In this document: positions 1 through 5,630 of the stretch, piece by piece | Layout: every line of letters starts with the position of its first letter | Numbering within the stretch: the first letter of the stretch is position 1 | From: Gammaproteobacteria bacterium | GTDB taxonomy: Bacteria > Pseudomonadota > Gammaproteobacteria > GCA-001735895 | Assembly: GCA_003645435.1 (NCBI GenBank) | Contig: QNFD01000202.1 | Coordinates: 1 to 5,630, forward strand | Direction of reading: 5' to 3' | Length of the DNA: 5,630 nucleotides | Made by a program: the position numbers and the translations under genes | Notes under the pieces: generated by a model | What the model was told of the DNA's origin: nothing | Database searches by the model: none | What the model saw: only the letters and a program-made list of their open reading frames with translations

Positions 1-945
1 ACAGTGACAGTTGCGCACGCACTTGACGCACAGGGCCATCGGGGCGCGCGCGGCCATCTACCGGAAAATACCCTGGCCTCTTTTGCGCGCGCATTGACCA
101 TCGGCGTCAATACCCTTGAACTGGATGTCGGCGTTACCCGCGACGGCATCGTCATCGTCATCCATAATCCCCGACTGGAACCGGAAACAACTCGCGACAG
201 TGAGGGTAACTGGCTCACCGAAACCGGGCCAGCGATACGTACTCTGACCCTCGATCAAATCAAAACCTTCGATGTCGGCGGTATTAAGCCGGGGACCCGC
301 TACCGCGAGCGCTTCCCGCATCAGCTTGGTGTCGATGGCGCCCGCATTCCGACCCTCGAAGAAGTCATGCTGCTGGTGAAACGTTCAGGCAATGAAAATG
401 TCCGCCTTAACATCGAAACAAAACTAAACTCGATGAATGCGGACCTTTTTCCTGAACCGGAGGAATTCGTCGAGGCCGTTCTAAACGTTGCTCGTAAACA
501 GGATTTCATCCAACGCATTACGATCCAGTCCTTTGACTGGCGCACACTACAGGAAACACAGCGTCAGGCACCAAACGTGCCGACGTCTTACCTGACGGTT
601 CAGCAGGACTGGTATGATAATCTTCATAATGATGGGCCGGGTCCCTCGCCCTGGACCGCCGGCTATGATATCAACTCATTTGATGGCAGCATCCCACATA
701 TGATCAAGGCTGCCGGCGGACATATCTGGTCGTCATATTACCGCGAAGTTTCTGCCGACACGGTGAAACAGGCTCATGATTTGGGTCTCGAAGTGAAGGT
801 CTGGACCGTCAACGAAGTGACCCAGATGGAGGCCCTGATCGACATCGGTGTCGATGGCATCATTACCGATTACCCCGATCGTCTGCGCGAAGTTCTACAA
901 CAACAGGGTATGCAAACGCCCGCACAAACCCCGGTTTCCCCTTGA
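1..945 (+). CDS. Glycerophosphodiester phosphodiesterase, exported, 5'-partial
   Basis: This is a GDPD-family (TIM-barrel) enzyme, expected to hydrolyse glycerophosphodiesters from phospholipid turnover to glycerol-3-phosphate and an alcohol. Counting from the GTG at position 4, the signature HRG (12-14) with PENT (20-23), the metal/catalytic pair E39 and D41, and H54 are present. IETK further in, VWTVNE and a closing GVDGIITDYPDRL strand also match the family. The reading frame is open to the first base of the window. The residues just before the domain read TVAHA-LDAQ, which looks like the end of a signal peptide with an AHA cleavage site, so the GTG at 4 is probably not the start and the true start lies upstream. 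This would make the protein periplasmic. The residue after H54 is Asn, where many relatives have Asp or Glu. The protein ends in a Gln/Pro-rich tail. Nothing ties it to the cofactor genes to its right. The family call is sure; the exact substrate and gene symbol (glpQ or ugpQ) are not. Confidence 0.93.
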   Translation, partial: TVTVAHALDAQGHRGARGHLPENTLASFARALTIGVNTLELDVGVTRDGIVIVIHNPRLEPETTRDSEGNWLTETGPAIRTLTLDQIKTFDVGGIKPGTRYRERFPHQLGVDGARIPTLEEVMLLVKRSGNENVRLNIETKLNSMNADLFPEPEEFVEAVLNVARKQDFIQRITIQSFDWRTLQETQRQAPNVPTSYLTVQQDWYDNLHNDGPGPSPWTAGYDINSFDGSIPHMIKAAGGHIWSSYYREVSADTVKQAHDLGLEVKVWTVNEVTQMEALIDIGVDGIITDYPDRLREVLQQQGMQTPAQTPVSP

Positions 946-970
946 ATTCGTAAAAATATTGTGAGGATCT

Positions 971-1002
971 GAAAAGTCCCAGAATGCGAAAAATGCGGGA
1001 CT
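971..1002 (-). terminator. Weak candidate terminator downstream of moaB
   Basis: Arms AGTCCC (975-980) and GGGACT (997-1002) form a 6-bp stem, extendable by a G-U pair when read on the minus strand, around a loop of about 14-16 nt. On the minus strand the stem is followed at once by TTTT (974-971). It lies about 20 bases past the moaB stop, in the gap between two convergent genes. The stem is short and the loop long, so this is only a plausible weak intrinsic terminator. On the + strand no T run follows. Confidence 0.35.
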
Positions 1003-1022
1003 AGCCATATCGACACATACCC

Positions 1023-1541
1023 TCACTCCCGCAATCTCGGCATCAGCTCCACCAGATTACACGGCCGCGTGCGATAATCCAGCTGCGCGCTTATTAGCAT
1101 TGTCCAGGCATCCTTGCAGGCGCCGGTAGAACCGGGAAGGCAGAATATGTAGGTGCCGTTGGCAACGCCGGCTACCGCGCGTGATTGCAGCGTGGAGGCC
1201 CCAATCGATTCGTATGAAAGACTGCGGAAGGTTTCGCCAAAGCCGTCGATGATCTTGTCGAGCAATGGTGTTACCGCCTCGGGTGTACCATCGCGCCCTG
1301 TTACCCCGGTACCACCAGTGGTTACGATTACATTCACCGCCTCGTCCGCTATCCAGCGTGAAACCACCTCACGGATACGATACTTGTCATCGGGTACTAT
1401 CGCTTTTTCTTCCAGTCTATGCCCGGATTCACCCAGCAGTCGCACCAGCGTCGTACCCGACTTGTCGCTCGATTCGTCGCGCGAATCAGATATGGTTAGC
1501 ACGGCTATGTTTAAATCAATGAATTCTCGTGACTCGCTCAT
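1023..1541 (-). CDS. moaB: MoaB/MogA-family molybdopterin adenylyltransferase
   Basis: This 172-residue cytoplasmic protein has the length of E. coli MoaB (about 170). The family activates molybdopterin by adenylation with Mg-ATP ahead of metal insertion. The fold's hallmarks are visible: an N-terminal strand IAVLTISDS (about 12-20), the nucleotide/pterin-binding loop TTGGTG (74-79), the acidic motif RDGTPE (83-88), and the C-terminal LPGSTGAC loop (135-142). The stretch STLQSRAVAGVANGT (116-130) is very like E. coli MoaB, so moaB is preferred to mog as the symbol. E. coli MoaB itself is reported to lack the activity shown by Mog and by MoaB of other organisms, so the biochemical role is inferred from the family. 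The ATG at 1541-1539 fits the family N terminus and is preceded by a modest GGG-containing ribosome site. The gene is transcribed divergently from tupA across about 135 bases, and the shared upstream region suggests common control. Confidence 0.93.
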   Translation of the reverse strand: MSESREFIDLNIAVLTISDSRDESSDKSGTTLVRLLGESGHRLEEKAIVPDDKYRIREVVSRWIADEAVNVIVTTGGTGVTGRDGTPEAVTPLLDKIIDGFGETFRSLSYESIGASTLQSRAVAGVANGTYIFCLPGSTGACKDAWTMLISAQLDYRTRPCNLVELMPRLRE

Positions 1542-1604
1542 TTTTTACCCAACTCTGCATCGTTCGGTATATTCTATCCCGATTGCTGTTAGACAGGTAG
1601 TCAA

Positions 1605-1623
1605 ACACCTGATTGTCAGGTGT
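1605..1623. promoter_or_regulatory. Palindromic candidate operator between moaB and tupA
   Basis: ACACCTGA (1605-1612) and TCAGGTGT (1616-1623) are perfect 8-base inverted arms around a 3-base centre (TTG). It is the strongest symmetric element in the divergent intergenic region. Its centre (1614) lies about 41 bases upstream of the start expected from the -10 box at 1643-1648, a position typical of activators that overlap a poor -35 box. A repressor would also be possible there. It does not resemble the TATA-rich ModE operator as I know it. That a protein binds here is inferred from symmetry and placement only. Confidence 0.5.
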
Positions 1624-1639
1624 ATGTCTTTCAACAGCT

Positions 1640-1648
1640 TGATATAAT
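1640..1648 (+). promoter_or_regulatory. Extended -10 promoter for tupABC-mobAB
   Basis: TGATATAAT contains a perfect TATAAT hexamer (1643-1648) preceded by the TGn extension. The -35 position at 17-bp spacing (1620-1625, GTGTAT) is poor, and the better TTGTCA at 1613-1618 is too far away (24-base spacer) to serve. Transcription should begin near 1655, leaving a leader of only about 20 bases before the ATG at 1677. That leaves no room for a leader riboswitch such as the Moco/Tuco RNA. Confidence 0.6.
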
Positions 1649-1676
1649 GCGATTCCTTTTTTGTAATCAGGCAACC

Positions 1677-2516
1677 ATGTTAACCAGGCATTATTTTTTC
1701 CCCACGGGTTTGTTATTGTGTGCCTGCCTGCTTTTCTCGTTCACTGCTTTCGCGAGCAGCGAGTCTGGTTCACGAATTCGGCTTGCGACTACCACCAGCA
1801 CTCAAAATTCAGGTTTGATGGAATATCTTTTGCCTGAATTTAAAAAAGATTCGACCATCGAGGTTCAGGTCATTGCGGTGGGCACCGGCAAGGCGCTTCG
1901 ACTCGGCCGTGAGGGTGATGTCGATGTCGTGCTGGTACATGCCAGGAATGCCGAGCAGGACTTTGTAGACGCTGGTTACGGGGTCGAGCGCTTCGGCGTC
2001 ATGTATAACGATTTTGTTTTGATAGGTCCGCACGATGACCCGGCACAGATAGCCAGTAGTCAATCGGTTGCCGAGGCACTGGAAAAAATTCGGCGTTCAA
2101 AAAGCGCGTTTATTTCTCGCGGGGACGATTCCGGCACACACAAGAAAGAACTGTTTCTGTGGAACATGATAGATTACTCGCCACAGGGTGAATGGTACAA
2201 ATCAGTTGGCCAGGGCATGGGTAAGGTGATCCAGATCGCCAACGAGTTGGGCGCCTACACGATGACCGATCGCGGTACCTGGCTGGCTTATATGTCAAAG
2301 TCCAACCTGGCGCTGTTATACCAGGGAGATCCTCCATTGTTTAATCCCTACGGCATTATCGCGGTCAGCCCCGAACGTCACGCGCATACCAACTATGCCG
2401 GCGCTACCAGCTTGATCAACTGGCTCATATCGCAAAAAGGACAACGCCTGATTGGTGAGTTCAAAGTGCAGGATGAACAATTGTTTATTCCCTCTGCCAG
2501 GCAATCGGGTCAATAG
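1677..2516 (+). CDS. tupA: Periplasmic tungstate-binding protein of an ABC transporter
   Basis: TupA captures tungstate in the periplasm and delivers it to TupBC. From the ATG at 1677 the protein has 279 residues. Residues 1-26 are a good signal peptide: basic start (MLTRHYF), a hydrophobic core, and an AFA cleavage site before SSESGS. C15/C17 do not form a convincing lipobox. The mature protein opens with RLATTTST, whose TTTS (38-41) is the TupA hallmark. It continues with GTGKALRLGREGDVD (69-83), the oxyanion-binding SRGDDSGTH (147-155) and YTMTDRGTW (194-202). These motifs separate it from ModA, WtpA and PstS. An in-frame GTG at 1620 and ATG at 1647 would extend the frame, but both lie upstream of, or inside, the predicted -10 box and would put a non-signal stretch ahead of the leader. 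AGG at 1669-1671 supports the 1677 start. It is the first gene of the tup-mob operon. Tungstate specificity is inferred from family motifs; some molybdate binding cannot be excluded. Confidence 0.9.
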   Translation: MLTRHYFFPTGLLLCACLLFSFTAFASSESGSRIRLATTTSTQNSGLMEYLLPEFKKDSTIEVQVIAVGTGKALRLGREGDVDVVLVHARNAEQDFVDAGYGVERFGVMYNDFVLIGPHDDPAQIASSQSVAEALEKIRRSKSAFISRGDDSGTHKKELFLWNMIDYSPQGEWYKSVGQGMGKVIQIANELGAYTMTDRGTWLAYMSKSNLALLYQGDPPLFNPYGIIAVSPERHAHTNYAGATSLINWLISQKGQRLIGEFKVQDEQLFIPSARQSGQ

Positions 2517-2521
2517 TCCTT

Positions 2522-3223
2522 ATGGACGTGTTGATTGCCAGTACGCTCGACGCTTTCAGGCTTTTATTGAGCGGTGATAGCAATATCTGGGAAATTATCG
2601 CAATTTCCTTCAGGGTTTCTTCGCTGGCTATCCTGTTTGCAATCCCGCCTGCCCTGATCATCGCCTTCGTCCTCGCCTACGGTAATTTTTTCGGCCGCCG
2701 CTTTTTAATATCCCTGTTTAGTACCTTCCTGTCGATCCCCGCCGTGGTGATTGGCCTGACCCTGTTTATCGTCCTCTCACGCCAGGGGCCAATGGGTGAC
2801 ATGGGTCTGTTGTTTACCCAAACAGCGATGATCATGGGACAATTTTTGCTGAGCATTCCTATTCTGATCGCGATGGCGCATACCTCGTTCCAGGCGGCTG
2901 ATCGCCGTGCCTGGGAAACCGCGAGAACCCTGGGGGCAAACCGCATCTACGCATTTTTCACTGTCGTCTATGAAATCCGATTTGGCCTGATGGCTGCAAT
3001 GCTCGCCGCCTACGGTCGTATTATTTCTGAAGTCGGTGCATCGATGATGCTGGGCGGCAATATTGCGCATTACACGCGCAATATTCCAACCGCCATCGCA
3101 CTCGAAACCAGTAAGGGTAATTTCGCCGAGGGTATTGCACTCGGCGCAGTGCTTCTTTTTCTCGCATTTATATTAAATGCCTTATTGCACCACGTTCAGG
3201 GTAAAGGCAGTATTAACCCATGA
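2522..3223 (+). CDS. tupB: Tungstate ABC transporter permease
   Basis: This 233-residue inner-membrane protein forms the tungstate channel, presumably as a homodimer because only one permease gene is present. Hydrophobic segments lie at roughly 27-52, 62-87, 99-120, 153-176 and 203-224. Between the third and fourth is the cytoplasmic EAA-like loop around 131-153 (WETARTLGANRIYAFFTVVY), which docks on the ATPase. The following stretch GRIISEVGASMMLGGN (165-180) is typical of TupB and of sulfate/molybdate-type permeases. The start lies 5 bases after the tupA stop with no strong ribosome site, so it is probably read by ribosomes finishing tupA. Its stop overlaps the tupC start (ATGA). The permease family is certain from sequence; tungstate as substrate comes mainly from the neighbouring tupA. 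Confidence 0.9.
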   Translation: MDVLIASTLDAFRLLLSGDSNIWEIIAISFRVSSLAILFAIPPALIIAFVLAYGNFFGRRFLISLFSTFLSIPAVVIGLTLFIVLSRQGPMGDMGLLFTQTAMIMGQFLLSIPILIAMAHTSFQAADRRAWETARTLGANRIYAFFTVVYEIRFGLMAAMLAAYGRIISEVGASMMLGGNIAHYTRNIPTAIALETSKGNFAEGIALGAVLLFLAFILNALLHHVQGKGSINP

Positions 3224-3936
3224 TTGATAACTTCCATTTTAGTTTCCGCGATATATGCAAACACTACCGGCGCAAGTCGATACTGAGTGATGTATCGATC
3301 ACTATCAGCCATAGCGATTGCTACATCATTACTGGTGAGAACGGGGCCGGGAAAACAACTTTATTGCGAATACTCGCTGGCATCGAGAAACCGGATAGCG
3401 TCAGTATCAGGATAAATGACAGCCAAACCATATCCTGGCGCAGCTGCCGGTCGCGCCTGTCGCAATCAATGATGTACCTGCACCAGCAGCCCTATATGTT
3501 AAGCGGTAGCCTGCGACGCAATCTTGAATATACGGCAAAGCTGAACCCGGCAATTATTGACAAGAACGACGCTGTTGAACAGGTGCTGCAATGGGCCCGA
3601 CTCGAGGCGCTCGAGACACAGGAGGCGGTGAGTCTGTCAGGGGGCCAACAACAACGCGTAGCACTGGCACGCGCTCGGCTTCGAAACCCTCAAATCCTGC
3701 TGCTCGACGAACCCACTGCCAACCTCGACAGCGATGGCCGTGACAGAACCCTGGTAATGTTAAAGGCTTTCCTGGAAAGCGGTACGGCGGTAGTAATCGC
3801 GACCCACGATCCGAATATTTTCACCAACCTGAATGGCCATGCCCTGCACCTCGAAGATCAGAAACTACGCGATAAATCGATAACAGCTTCCAGGATCGCG
3901 GATATCTCGGATTACCAGAAATCCCGCGGAATATGA
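3220..3936 (+). CDS. tupC: Tungstate ABC transporter ATP-binding protein
   Basis: This 238-residue cytoplasmic ATPase energises tungstate import through TupB. All nucleotide-binding elements are intact: Walker A GENGAGKTT (39-47, K45), Q-loop in YLHQQP (86-91), ABC signature LSGGQQQR (139-146), Walker B ILLLDEP (159-165, catalytic E164), D-loop ANLD (167-170) and the switch histidine in THD (195-197). A short C-terminal stretch after about residue 210 carries no recognisable regulatory (TOBE/MOP) domain, unlike ModC, which fits TupC and argues against a molybdate ModC. The ATG overlaps the tupB stop by 4 bases, and its own stop overlaps mobA in the same way. An AAAGG at 3203-3207 is rather distant for a ribosome site, so translational coupling is likely. 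Confidence 0.9.
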   Translation: MIDNFHFSFRDICKHYRRKSILSDVSITISHSDCYIITGENGAGKTTLLRILAGIEKPDSVSIRINDSQTISWRSCRSRLSQSMMYLHQQPYMLSGSLRRNLEYTAKLNPAIIDKNDAVEQVLQWARLEALETQEAVSLSGGQQQRVALARARLRNPQILLLDEPTANLDSDGRDRTLVMLKAFLESGTAVVIATHDPNIFTNLNGHALHLEDQKLRDKSITASRIADISDYQKSRGI

Positions 3937-4532
3937 GTATTAATAAACCCGACATTACCGCGGTGATACTCGCCGGCGGCCAGGGCCGACGCATGGGCGG
4001 GTTGGACAAGGGCCTGCTCGAATTCGATGGACGCCTGATGATCGAAATTTTAATCGAGCGTTTAAGGGACCAGCAACTCGATATCCTGATTAACGCCAAT
4101 CGTAACCAGGCGACCTATGAATCCTATGGCTACCCGGTAATCGGCGATGAACTCGAGGATTACCAGGGTCCGTTGGCGGGTTTTGCGAGTGCGATGGCAA
4201 CCGTAACAAGCCGTTATATATTAACCCTGCCCTGCGACAGCCCAATGCTCGCTAACAATTTTGCCGATCGTTTTATCGAAACCCAGGATCGTACCGAATC
4301 ACCGGTTTGCGTGGCCCACGATGGCGAGCGTCTGCAACCGGTTTACGCTTTAATCGATACTCGACTGCTGGATAACCTGAAGCTGTTCCTCGGAAGCGAC
4401 GAGCGCAAGATAGACCGCTGGTACGCACAACATGACTACGCACTGGTCGATTTTTCCGACGATACGGTCATGTTTCAAAATATCAATACACCCGAGGATC
4501 AACAACGCATGCAGCAATCCGGTCAGAGATGA
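3933..4532 (+). CDS. mobA: Molybdenum cofactor guanylyltransferase
   Basis: MobA transfers GMP from GTP to Mo- (or W-) molybdopterin, giving the molybdopterin guanine dinucleotide cofactor of the DMSO reductase superfamily, which includes formate dehydrogenases and nitrate reductases. The 199-residue protein has the family length and motifs: GTP-binding LAGGQGRRMGG (13-23) with DKGL (25-28), INAN (53-56), GPLAG (79-83), the metal-binding PCDSP (100-104, D102), RLQPVYAL (133-140) and the closing NINTPED (183-189). The protein is cytoplasmic. Its ATG lies inside an ATGA overlap with the tupC stop, and its stop overlaps mobB identically, so synthesis is coupled to that of the transporter. No key residue is missing. 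Confidence 0.95.
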   Translation: MSINKPDITAVILAGGQGRRMGGLDKGLLEFDGRLMIEILIERLRDQQLDILINANRNQATYESYGYPVIGDELEDYQGPLAGFASAMATVTSRYILTLPCDSPMLANNFADRFIETQDRTESPVCVAHDGERLQPVYALIDTRLLDNLKLFLGSDERKIDRWYAQHDYALVDFSDDTVMFQNINTPEDQQRMQQSGQR

Positions 4533-5062
4533 TAAACCCGGGGATTCCAATAGTCGGCTTCAGCGCCTGGAGCGGTACCGGCAAAACCACCATGCTCAGG
4601 CAGGTGATTCCGCAACTGAAGGCCAAAGGCCTGCGAGTCGCGGTAATTAAGCACGCGCACCACCACTTCGATCTTGATCGGCCCGGCAAGGACAGTTATG
4701 AATTACGTAAATCCGGTGCCGATCATACGATCATCTGCACCACCACGCGCATGGCCGCGATCACCGAGTTCGCCAGCCCGGAACAGGAGCCATCGCTTGA
4801 GCAAATCGTTGCGGGCCTCGATACTGATCAATACGATATTCTTTTAGTCGAGGGTTACAAGCACCTGGCTTTTTTTGCCAAGATTGAATTACATCGTAGT
4901 GCGGTTGGTAAGCCATATTTATATCCGCAAGATTCGACTATTGTTGCTCTTGCCTGCGATGAGGCGCCTGCGGAAGCGCCTGGTATTCCGGTGCTGGATA
5001 TTAATGATCCTGAGGCGATTGCTGATTTTATTTTTGATGAGGTTTATTCTGGGGGTAGATAG
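4529..5062 (+). CDS. mobB: Molybdopterin guanine dinucleotide biosynthesis adaptor, GTP-binding
   Basis: MobB is a P-loop GTPase that binds MobA and is thought to assist, but not to be essential for, MGD formation. The 177-residue product closely follows E. coli MobB: Walker A AWSGTGKTT (13-21), IKHAHH (40-45), DRPGKDSYELRKSGA (50-64), and DILLVEGYKH (103-112). It ends with a LDINDPEAIADFI segment (156-168). The start overlaps the mobA stop (ATGA). Codon use changes sharply within the gene. By hand count, codons 1-60 have 23 ending in C and 10 in T, whereas codons 118-177 have 2 ending in C and 35 in T, although the protein still aligns to the family to its end. It is the last gene of the operon and is followed by a palindromic repeat rather than a clear terminator. 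Confidence 0.95.
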   Translation: MINPGIPIVGFSAWSGTGKTTMLRQVIPQLKAKGLRVAVIKHAHHHFDLDRPGKDSYELRKSGADHTIICTTTRMAAITEFASPEQEPSLEQIVAGLDTDQYDILLVEGYKHLAFFAKIELHRSAVGKPYLYPQDSTIVALACDEAPAEAPGIPVLDINDPEAIADFIFDEVYSGGR

Positions 5063-5071
5063 TTACTTTCC

Positions 5072-5156
5072 CCCCTCACCCCTGCCCTCTCCCCTGAGGG
5101 GAGAGGGAGTACACATCGTCCCCTCGCCCCTCAGGGGAGAGGGCTAGGGTGAGGGG
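5072..5156. repeat. REP-like pair of inverted GC-rich palindromic units
   Basis: Two 30-base units face each other: 5072-5101 and the reverse complement of 5127-5156 match at 28 of 30 positions, separated by 25 bases. Each unit is itself partly palindromic. The first contains CCCTCTCCCCT / AGGGGAGAGGG around a single G (5085-5107), and the second contains CCCCTCAGGGG (5127-5137). This CCCTCTCC-rich design is of the type dispersed between genes in many gammaproteobacterial genomes. It fills most of the 105-base gap between the convergent mobB and moeB and could form strong hairpins in either transcript. No T run follows, so it is better called an intergenic repeat than an intrinsic terminator. 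Copy number elsewhere cannot be seen from here. Confidence 0.85.
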
Positions 5157-5167
5157 CAATCTAGAAT

Positions 5168-5630
5168 CTACTCCCCGCAAACCGGACAATGCGGATTCTT
5201 CGGCAACTTAACCCCCTGCCATTCCATACTGGCTGCATCAAACAACAATAACCTGCCAATCATTGGCTCTCCCTGACCCGTCAATATCAAAAGGGTTTGT
5301 AGCGCCTGCATGGTGCCGATAACACCAACCACCGGACCGAGCACGCCTTCCATTTCACAGGTTTCGGCATTTTCATAGACCTGCGTATAGAGGCATTGAT
5401 AACAGGGGCCCTGAACCCCGGGCTGGTAATTCATGATCTGGCCTTCGAGGCGAATGGCGGCACCGGTTACCAGAGGTGTTTCGGTTTCTACACAGCAGCG
5501 ATTCACTTCAAACCTGGTGGGAAAATTATCGGTGCAATCGAGTACGATGTCGACGCCTTCGATGGTCGATTTCAACTCCTCCCCCTCAAGCTGGTAGCCG
5601 CTCGTCTCGACTTCGCATGCGGGATTCAGC
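5168..5630 (-). CDS. moeB: MoeB/ThiF-family adenylyltransferase (E1-like), 5'-partial
   Basis: Enzymes of this family adenylate the C-terminal glycine of a sulfur-carrier protein: MoaD for molybdopterin, ThiS for thiamine. The last 153 codons are visible, and the N-terminal ATP-binding Rossmann part is outside the window (E. coli MoeB has about 249 residues). Numbering visible residues, DCTDN (31-35) carries the Mg-ATP aspartate region, GAAIRLEGQI (56-65) is the conserved core, and C76/C79 with C148/C151 form the two CxxC zinc pairs. C91 lies in the mobile loop (ETCEMEG). The protein stops directly after the second CxxC, so it has no C-terminal rhodanese domain. The frame stays open to the window edge. 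The in-frame TTG at 5575 is not a start, since family sequence (LNPACEVE...) continues upstream of it. MoeB is preferred over ThiF because of the molybdenum context and the MoeB-like tail; the specificity is not proven. Confidence 0.85.
   Translation of the reverse strand, partial: LNPACEVETSGYQLEGEELKSTIEGVDIVLDCTDNFPTRFEVNRCCVETETPLVTGAAIRLEGQIMNYQPGVQGPCYQCLYTQVYENAETCEMEGVLGPVVGVIGTMQALQTLLILTGQGEPMIGRLLLFDAASMEWQGVKLPKNPHCPVCGE

Noticed and set aside
961..1026. Inverted pair GTGAGG (961-966) / CCTCAC (1021-1026)
   Set aside because: Six bases with a 54-base gap and no extension of the arms; expected by chance.
1153..1647. Long + strand reading frame (164 codons) across moaB and the intergenic region
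   Set aside because: It lies antisense to a strongly conserved moaB, has a Ser/Thr/Pro-rich low-complexity translation with no family resemblance, and runs through the tup promoter.
1649..1676. Molybdenum/tungsten cofactor riboswitch ahead of tupA
   Set aside because: The predicted leader is only about 20 bases, too short for the structured Moco/Tuco RNA, and no matching helices were seen upstream.
1677..3936. Molybdate (ModABC) or phosphate (PstSCAB) transporter
   Set aside because: The binding protein has the TTTS and SRGDDSGTH motifs of TupA, the ATPase lacks a C-terminal MOP/TOBE domain expected of ModC, and there is only one permease gene, whereas Pst has two.
4875..5147. Reading frame overlapping the 3' end of mobB and entering the palindromic repeat
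   Set aside because: The mobB frame matches the family to its stop. The alternative translates to Leu/Arg-rich and repeat-derived residues only.
5072..5156. CRISPR-like array
   Set aside because: There are only two units, they are in inverted rather than direct orientation, and there is no series of regular spacers and no cas gene.
5573..5575. TTG as the start of a short 135-residue minus-strand protein
   Set aside because: The frame stays open and family-like (LNPACEVE and following) to the window edge, so the gene is simply cut by the window.

Overview
The window is an ordinary-density bacterial segment, most likely from a gammaproteobacterium. The MoaB, MobA and MobB proteins closely resemble their enterobacterial counterparts, base composition is near balanced, and a GC-rich palindromic repeat of a kind common between gammaproteobacterial genes lies near the right end. 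The genus cannot be named from this sequence. The theme is tungsten/molybdenum: uptake of the oxyanion and assembly of the molybdopterin-type cofactor that holds it.

Left part (1-1541): the 3' portion of an apparently secreted glycerophosphodiester phosphodiesterase (+ strand, 5' end outside the window) converges on moaB (- strand), a molybdopterin adenylyltransferase-family gene. A weak hairpin followed by a T run on the moaB side lies between them.

Centre (1542-5062): a short divergent control region holds a perfect 8-bp-arm inverted repeat and an extended -10 promoter. It is followed by a compact five-gene operon on the + strand: tupA (periplasmic tungstate-binding protein), tupB (permease), tupC (ATPase), mobA (molybdenum cofactor guanylyltransferase) and mobB (GTP-binding partner of MobA). 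tupA and tupB are separated by 5 bases, and each of the next three junctions is a 4-base ATGA stop/start overlap, so the five genes are probably co-transcribed and translationally coupled. The layout links oxyanion import directly to synthesis of the guanine dinucleotide form of the cofactor. This suggests that the cell uses a tungsten- or molybdenum-bis-MGD enzyme, such as a formate dehydrogenase, encoded elsewhere.

Right part (5063-5630): a pair of inverted 30-base GC-rich palindromic units occupies the gap between mobB and a convergent, 5'-truncated moeB/thiF-family gene (- strand), the E1-like enzyme that adenylates MoaD or ThiS.

All genes belong to known families and I see no novel gene system. 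The points most worth a second look are the operator-like palindrome centred near -41 of the predicted tup promoter, the abrupt codon-usage change in the last third of mobB, and the fusion of a tungstate transporter with mobAB in one coupled operon.
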